Positions 4,854 through 9,163 of a DNA stretch of 9,163 nt are shown here, piece after piece. Under the pieces are notes generated by a model that did no database searches, had not been told where the DNA came from, and was given only the letters and a program-made list of their open reading frames with translations. This DNA is from an uncultured Planctomycetaceae bacterium (GTDB lineage: Bacteria; Planctomycetota; Planctomycetia; Pirellulales; Thermoguttaceae). The DNA lies in the NCBI GenBank assembly GCA_947307005.1, contig CAMZHY010000113.1, positions 1-9,163 on the forward strand. Reading direction: 5' to 3'. The position numbers were made by a program, and so were the translations under genes. How positions within the stretch are numbered: the first letter of the stretch is position 1; every line of letters begins with the position of its first letter.

Positions 4854-7601
4854 ATGCGTTTTTATCGTCGAATGAGGCGTCTTGCGTCGCGCGGGGGCTC
4901 CGCGTGCAGACGCTGTCTCGCATTTGCCGCCGATATCGTAAATTCCCGCGCGATATTTCCCTTCGTGATTGAGAAGGGCGCGCCCGACAATATTTCCAAC
5001 GTCCAAACTTGGGACGGCGCGAAGAATGTCGCGGCGGGCGCCGACGGCTTTATTAAAGCGCGTCAGGGCGAATTCTTCACCGACAAGGGAAGAGTTCGGT
5101 TGCTCGGCGTGAATCTCTGTTTCAGCGCGAATTTCTGCCCCCACGAGAAAGCGGAGCGCCTTGCGGCGACTCTTGCGCGGTTCGGGTTCGGCGTCGTTCG
5201 ACTCCACCATATGGATTTCCACGATATTTGGGGGAAGAACATCGGCAAAGGAAAGACGGAAATCGATCCGGAGAAGCTCGAAAAACTCGACTATCTGATC
5301 AGTCGTCTTTACGAGCGCGGAATTTACGTCGATATCAACCTTCGCGTTTCGCGCGCTTTTGACGAAAAAGACGGGTTTGAAAACTCCTCGGAACTCCCGG
5401 AGATGAGCAAAGGGGTCGACAACTTCGACCGGAGAATGATCGAACTCCAGAAGAAGTACGCGAAAGACTTGTTGACGCACGTCAATCCCTATACGGGCAA
5501 GGCGTACGTCGACGATCCGGGCGTCGCGACGATTGAGATCAACAACGAAAACTCGGTCGTCGCGAACTGGTCTTGGGGCGACTTGGACAAGCTGCCCGAA
5601 CCTTACGCGGGCGAATTCAAGGCGCTTTGGAACGCGTGGCTTCAGAAGAAATATCGGACGACCGCCGCGCTGCGCGAAGCGTGGAGCGGTCGCGGCGTTC
5701 CCCTAGGAGACGAGCAGGTTCCCGTCGACGTCTTCGATCAGAATTTCCAGTTCGACGACGAGAGGAACTGGAATCTGGAACTCGACAAGAAAACGAAAGT
5801 TTCATGGCGCGTCCTAACGCCAGCGGAATCGGGACTTGGAACGTCCGCGCTTCGTGTTGCAATCGACAAGACAAACCAGGTCTCATGGCTTCCGCGACTT
5901 TTGTGCGCGGGACTGAAGACCAAAAAGGGCGAGTCGTACCGGATTCGTTTTAAGATTCGCGCGAACAAAGATCGCGTTCTTATCGCGAATATCATGCAGG
6001 ATCGCGATTCTTGGAACGGACTCGCCTACCAAGGTTCCGTCGCCGCGACGACGTCGTGGACCGATTTCGAGGACGCCTTCGTCGCCCCTGCTGACGACGA
6101 CCAGACTCGGCTGACCTTTACCGGATTCCAGCCGGGCGACGCGATCGAACTCGCCGACGTTTCGTTCCGCGAAGGGGAGGGCGTCGGATTGAGCGCCGAC
6201 GTTTCTCTTGAAAAGGGCGAAATTCCCGTCCTCAAAGGAAACGCCTCGAGGAAAACGCCCGCGCTCGCCGACTTTGCCGAGTTCCTGTACGATATCGAAA
6301 ACGATTATTGCCGGGAAATGGCCGGTTACGTCAAAAGTCTGGGAGCGAAATCGGTCGCGACGGGCACGCAGCTCATGTATGGGTTCTGGCATAACCAAGC
6401 GCGGTTCGATTACTGCGACGTCCACGGGTATTGGAACCATCCGATCTTTCGGCGTCGTCTGTGGGATATAAACGATTGGCTCGTGAGGAATACGAGCATG
6501 ACGAACGCGGCGGTCGACGGAGAATTGACGAAAATCGCGCCCATCCGCATCCTCGGCAGGCCCTTTACTTGCAGCGAATACGATCACCCTTATCCGAACA
6601 GCTACGCCGCCGAGGGATATCTCATGCTTTCCTCCTTCGCGGCGTTTCAAGATTGGTCGGCCATTTTCCAGTTCGCATGGTCGGACAACGACGACTTCGA
6701 ACGCCGAGCGGTGATTTCTTTCTTCGACAATTGCGTGAATCAAACGAAGTTGGCGCACCTGCCCGCATGCTACGCGATGTTCGTTCGCGGCGACGTTCAG
6801 TCGGGCCCCGGCGAGTTCGTCTACGCGCCGACGCTTACGGAGCGGGAAGAAATCGACCTTATGAAAGGCGCGTTCTACGGATACCATCGCTCGTTGGCGC
6901 GGGCGATGGGGCTCGACAAATCGCTCTCCCTCGCCGTCTATTCCGGACTCGACCTTACGGACCTCAAACTGGAGACGACCGAAAAGGTCGCGTCCGCGAA
7001 GCGCGTTTCGAGTTGGGACGATTTGCCCGACGCGTTCGGCTCGCCGGAGAAAAAGGAGATCGTCAACGAATTCGGCGAACTCAAGTGGAACTTCCAGAAG
7101 CGAGACAAAGGTTACTTCGTCGTCGACACGGCGCGCTGTAAGGTTTTCAGCGGCTTCGTAACCGAACCGACGCTGTTCGACGCGGTCAAGCTTGAGATTG
7201 GCAAGACGAAGTTTGGCTGGGCGACCGTCTCTCTTGTCAAAGCGAAGAACGTTTCGGGGACGGAAGAAAAGAACGGCGTTCTTTCCAACGGTTCTTATCT
7301 CCTGACGGCGACGGGAGAACTGCGCAATACGGGCGCGATTTATAAAATCGTGGAAGGAAATTCAATTACGAGCGCGAGAGCGTACGGGGGGATAAACGGC
7401 TGCGCGCCAACGCGTTGCGAAGGGATTCTCGCTACGGTCGCGTTCGACGGGCTTCGCGCCGAAGACGTGAAAGTCTACGCGCTCAACCAATCGGGCGACC
7501 GCGCGAAGGGCGTTCCCGTCGTCGAGAAAGACGGCGTCGCCGCGTTCGAGATCGGTCCGAAATATCGGACGATCTGGTATGAAGTCGTCGTCGAGCGATG
7601 A
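4854..7601 (+). CDS. Clan GH-A (GH5-like) glycoside hydrolase paralog, copy 2, with eroded signal peptide
   Basis: A 915-residue tandem paralog of the gene ending at 4668, with the same domain order throughout. The catalytic pair is kept: E232 in IEINNEN (acid/base) and E575 in TCSEYDHPYPN (nucleophile). By hand count the N-terminal barrel half (to REAWS) is about 88% identical to copy 1. The embedded module (about 291-448) is only about 63% identical, and the region around 684-826 about 94%. A one-residue insertion follows VLKG, near residue 463. The N-terminus MRFYRRMRRLASRGGSACRR replaces the hydrophobic core of copy 1 with arginines, though the remnant AFAAD (residues 23-27) is still recognisable. 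The start at 4854 is fixed by an in-frame TAG at 4833-4835 with no other ATG between. Export is therefore doubtful. Only a weak ribosome binding sequence precedes it. Likely co-transcribed with copy 1; substrate unknown. Confidence 0.83.
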   Translation: MRFYRRMRRLASRGGSACRRCLAFAADIVNSRAIFPFVIEKGAPDNISNVQTWDGAKNVAAGADGFIKARQGEFFTDKGRVRLLGVNLCFSANFCPHEKAERLAATLARFGFGVVRLHHMDFHDIWGKNIGKGKTEIDPEKLEKLDYLISRLYERGIYVDINLRVSRAFDEKDGFENSSELPEMSKGVDNFDRRMIELQKKYAKDLLTHVNPYTGKAYVDDPGVATIEINNENSVVANWSWGDLDKLPEPYAGEFKALWNAWLQKKYRTTAALREAWSGRGVPLGDEQVPVDVFDQNFQFDDERNWNLELDKKTKVSWRVLTPAESGLGTSALRVAIDKTNQVSWLPRLLCAGLKTKKGESYRIRFKIRANKDRVLIANIMQDRDSWNGLAYQGSVAATTSWTDFEDAFVAPADDDQTRLTFTGFQPGDAIELADVSFREGEGVGLSADVSLEKGEIPVLKGNASRKTPALADFAEFLYDIENDYCREMAGYVKSLGAKSVATGTQLMYGFWHNQARFDYCDVHGYWNHPIFRRRLWDINDWLVRNTSMTNAAVDGELTKIAPIRILGRPFTCSEYDHPYPNSYAAEGYLMLSSFAAFQDWSAIFQFAWSDNDDFERRAVISFFDNCVNQTKLAHLPACYAMFVRGDVQSGPGEFVYAPTLTEREEIDLMKGAFYGYHRSLARAMGLDKSLSLAVYSGLDLTDLKLETTEKVASAKRVSSWDDLPDAFGSPEKKEIVNEFGELKWNFQKRDKGYFVVDTARCKVFSGFVTEPTLFDAVKLEIGKTKFGWATVSLVKAKNVSGTEEKNGVLSNGSYLLTATGELRNTGAIYKIVEGNSITSARAYGGINGCAPTRCEGILATVAFDGLRAEDVKVYALNQSGDRAKGVPVVEKDGVAAFEIGPKYRTIWYEVVVER
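7218..7332 (+). repeat. 115-bp tract identical to 4285-4399 (paralog repeat, copy 2)
   Basis: This is the partner of the perfect tract in the first hydrolase gene, 2933 bp downstream in the same orientation. Direct repeats of this length are substrates for homologous recombination. Recombination between them would delete one gene equivalent and leave an in-frame hybrid. Confidence 0.9.
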
Positions 7602-7657
7602 ATTTTTCCCGAGTTTGCGTTCCTTGTGATATTTGCCGCGTCGGCGTTCGGTTTTTC

Positions 7658-7684
7658 CGCGTCGTTTCGACGCGTTCTTCTTTT
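7658..7684 (+). terminator. Hairpin with T-rich tail between second and third hydrolase genes
   Basis: CGCGTCG (7658-7664) and CGACGCG (7668-7674) form a perfect 7-bp stem with a TTT loop, followed at once by TTCTTCTTTT (7675-7684). This fits a rho-independent terminator of the second gene. The tail abuts the ribosome binding site of the third gene, so it may instead work as an attenuator, or terminate only partly so that the third gene is expressed at a lower level. A smaller stem GCCG/CGGC followed by T5 lies just before it (about 7635-7656). Confidence 0.55.
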
Positions 7685-7689
7685 GAGGG
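7685..7689 (+). promoter_or_regulatory. Ribosome binding site of the third hydrolase-type gene
   Basis: GAGGG lies seven bases before ATG 7697, a good Shine-Dalgarno match at standard spacing and the clearest in the window. It fixes the start of the partial gene that follows. Confidence 0.65.
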
Positions 7690-7696
7690 TTTTCCG

Positions 7697-9163
7697 ATGA
7701 CAAAACTTTTTCGTTTGCCCCTTTGGGGTTTCATCGTCGCCTGCTGTCTTGCGGCTTCCTCGTTCCCGAGCGTTTCCCAAACCGTCGCGCAAGACGCGGA
7801 GGAACGGGTCGTCGTTAATTTGACGGACGACGGGCGCGCGCTGATCAATCCCGGGATGGGGTGGACCTGTCATTTCTATTCCAACGTGCCGAAGAACTAC
7901 GGCAGCCGTTTAGAGCCGTCGGATACGCTCGACTGGTTTGAAGGGTGTTCGACTGTGTATCTCCGTCTCCCTTGGGCGTATCTTGAGCCGGAGGAGGGCG
8001 TTTTTAACTGGGCGATCGTCGACACGCCCGCGCAGCGTTGGATCGACAAGGGGAAGAAGGTCGCGTTCCGCTTCACGACGTCGGAGAACTGGATGGAGTA
8101 CGCGACGCCGAAATGGGTTTTCGACGCGGGCGCCAAAGGCGAGCGGTATCAGTGGGGCAAAGGCGTTACGCCCGACGGGCCAAACGTCGACCCCGTCTTC
8201 GACGATCCGATCTACCTCGAGAAGCTTTCGCATTTTCTCGAGGCGGCGGGCAAACGCTACGCGAACAATCCGAACGTCGCGTTCATCGACGTCGGAACCT
8301 ACGGCATGTGGGGCGAAGGTCATTCGTCGCTCGGCGTCTTTAAGGAACAGTCCTTCTCGCGCATGACCCCCGAGCGCACGCTCGCCGTCGTCAAGACGCA
8401 TATCGACCTTCATAAGAAATATTTCCCCGGGGTCCAACTGTGCATAAGCGACGACGTCGCTGGCGCCGAGAAACAGGGCTTCGACTTCCCCGAAACCGAT
8501 TACGCCTTTGAAAAGGGCGTCTCCCTTCGCGACGACAGCATCCTCGTTCAACCGGGCGACCGCGCGTGGTTCCACGCCGATATGGCGCGGAAATTCTGGC
8601 CGACCATGCCCGTGATCCTCGAGCACGAGCACCTGCAAGGCTCGATCGAACGCGGCGCTTGGAACGACGACAAGCTCCTCGAATCGGTCGAAGCGTATCA
8701 CGCTTCGTACATGTCGATCCACTGCTGGCCCGATTACGAATGGGAACGCGTCGCCGACGTCGCGCGTAAGATCAACCGTCGACTTGGATACCGTCTTCTG
8801 CCGTCTCGGATCGCGTATCCTAAAACGGTCGCGATCGACGCGTTCTTCGACGTCGAGTGGACGCTACAGAATCTTGGCGTCGCTCCGTGCTACGACGGCG
8901 GATTCGTCGCGCTCACGATCAAAGACGAGAAAGGGGGAATCGTCTCCGTGCTGACCGACGAGTCCTTCGACGTCCGCGAACTGGAGGTCGGCGCGCCCGG
9001 CGAGGCGCCGAAGGTCGAGCGAACCGTTCGTTTCCGCGTCGGTCACGTCGCCCCGACGACCAAGCCCGGCGTCTACGACCTTTACGTTAGCGTCGGAACC
9101 CGCGACGGAACGCCCGTCTACGAACTGCCGCTCCCCGACTCCGACGGTCGACGACGCTATAAG
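7697..9163 (+). CDS. Exported TIM-barrel protein, DUF4832/GH42-like putative glycoside hydrolase (partial; C-terminus beyond right edge)
   Basis: This frame is open for 489 codons from ATG 7697 to the window end, with a good ribosome binding site. Residues 1-31 look like a signal peptide (MTKLFRLPLWGFIVACCLAA), with cleavage perhaps after TVA (29-31); IVAC (13-16) is a weaker lipobox alternative. A conserved-looking INPGMGW (50-56) opens the barrel, as in DUF4832/DUF4874 and GH42-like proteins. YLRLPWAYLEPEEGVFNW (88-105) is typical of beta-galactosidase-like barrels. TYGMWGEGH (201-209) places E207 as candidate acid/base, and VILEHEH (306-312) places E309 or E311 as candidate nucleophile. 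From about 370 the sequence becomes a beta-rich domain (VEWTLQNLGVAPCYDGGF), the usual place of DUF4832. It is not a paralog of the two upstream hydrolases. It follows the second by 95 bp. Activity is inferred; residues beyond 489 are unknown. Confidence 0.78.
   Translation, partial: MTKLFRLPLWGFIVACCLAASSFPSVSQTVAQDAEERVVVNLTDDGRALINPGMGWTCHFYSNVPKNYGSRLEPSDTLDWFEGCSTVYLRLPWAYLEPEEGVFNWAIVDTPAQRWIDKGKKVAFRFTTSENWMEYATPKWVFDAGAKGERYQWGKGVTPDGPNVDPVFDDPIYLEKLSHFLEAAGKRYANNPNVAFIDVGTYGMWGEGHSSLGVFKEQSFSRMTPERTLAVVKTHIDLHKKYFPGVQLCISDDVAGAEKQGFDFPETDYAFEKGVSLRDDSILVQPGDRAWFHADMARKFWPTMPVILEHEHLQGSIERGAWNDDKLLESVEAYHASYMSIHCWPDYEWERVADVARKINRRLGYRLLPSRIAYPKTVAIDAFFDVEWTLQNLGVAPCYDGGFVALTIKDEKGGIVSVLTDESFDVRELEVGAPGEAPKVERTVRFRVGHVAPTTKPGVYDLYVSVGTRDGTPVYELPLPDSDGRRRYK

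Noticed and set aside
5883..6887. Long minus-strand frame opposite the second hydrolase gene
   Set aside because: Same explanation: it is the mirror of the sense frame, and its translation resembles the antisense of the first paralog only because the sense genes are homologous.
1..9163. CRISPR array, insertion sequence, attachment site, tRNA or defence system
   Set aside because: Looked for on both strands. There are no regularly spaced repeats, transposase or integrase motifs, or tRNA-like cloverleaf. The only long repeats are the paralogous hydrolase genes themselves.

Overview
The window is GC-rich bacterial DNA. Codons ending in G or C dominate, and CTA, TTA and TCA are avoided. Clustered, secreted multidomain glycoside hydrolases beside a chromosomal-type umuC suggest a polysaccharide-degrading bacterium of the Planctomycetota/Verrucomicrobiota/Lentisphaerota kind. 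Planctomycetota is my first guess, but this rests on style only, since there is no rRNA or other phylogenetic marker.

Layout. (1) Positions 1-1288, minus strand: a Y-family translesion DNA polymerase (UmuC type). Its start lies inside the window and its 3' end runs off the left edge. (2) Positions 1289-1932: a 644-bp divergent intergenic region. It holds a good sigma70-type promoter for umuC, an AT-rich stretch with a T-tract hairpin, a strong perfect hairpin at 1616-1644, a near-consensus promoter facing right (TTGCTT-N17-TATAAT), and a hairpin-rich leader of about 230 nt. (3) Positions 1933-4668 and 4854-7601: two tandem paralogous glycoside hydrolases (911 and 915 aa) with a clan GH-A/GH5-like TIM barrel, a beta-sandwich-like module embedded in the barrel, and a C-terminal beta-rich region. 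(4) Positions 7697-9163: the first 489 codons of a third secreted TIM-barrel protein of the DUF4832/GH42-like type, open at the right edge. The two complete hydrolases and this third gene all point right, with gaps of 185 and 95 bp.

The three right-hand genes look like part of a carbohydrate-degradation cluster: an array of hydrolases probably exported to act on a complex glycan. No transporter, TonB-dependent receptor, sulfatase, sigma/anti-sigma pair or regulator is visible here, so the substrate cannot be named. The two paralogs are unevenly diverged. By hand count the embedded module is only about 63% identical, the N-terminal barrel half about 88%, and one C-terminal stretch about 94%, with a 115-bp tract of perfect DNA identity. 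The second copy has also lost the hydrophobic core of its signal peptide. I see no CRISPR array, transposase, integrase, tRNA or rRNA, and no defence-like system.
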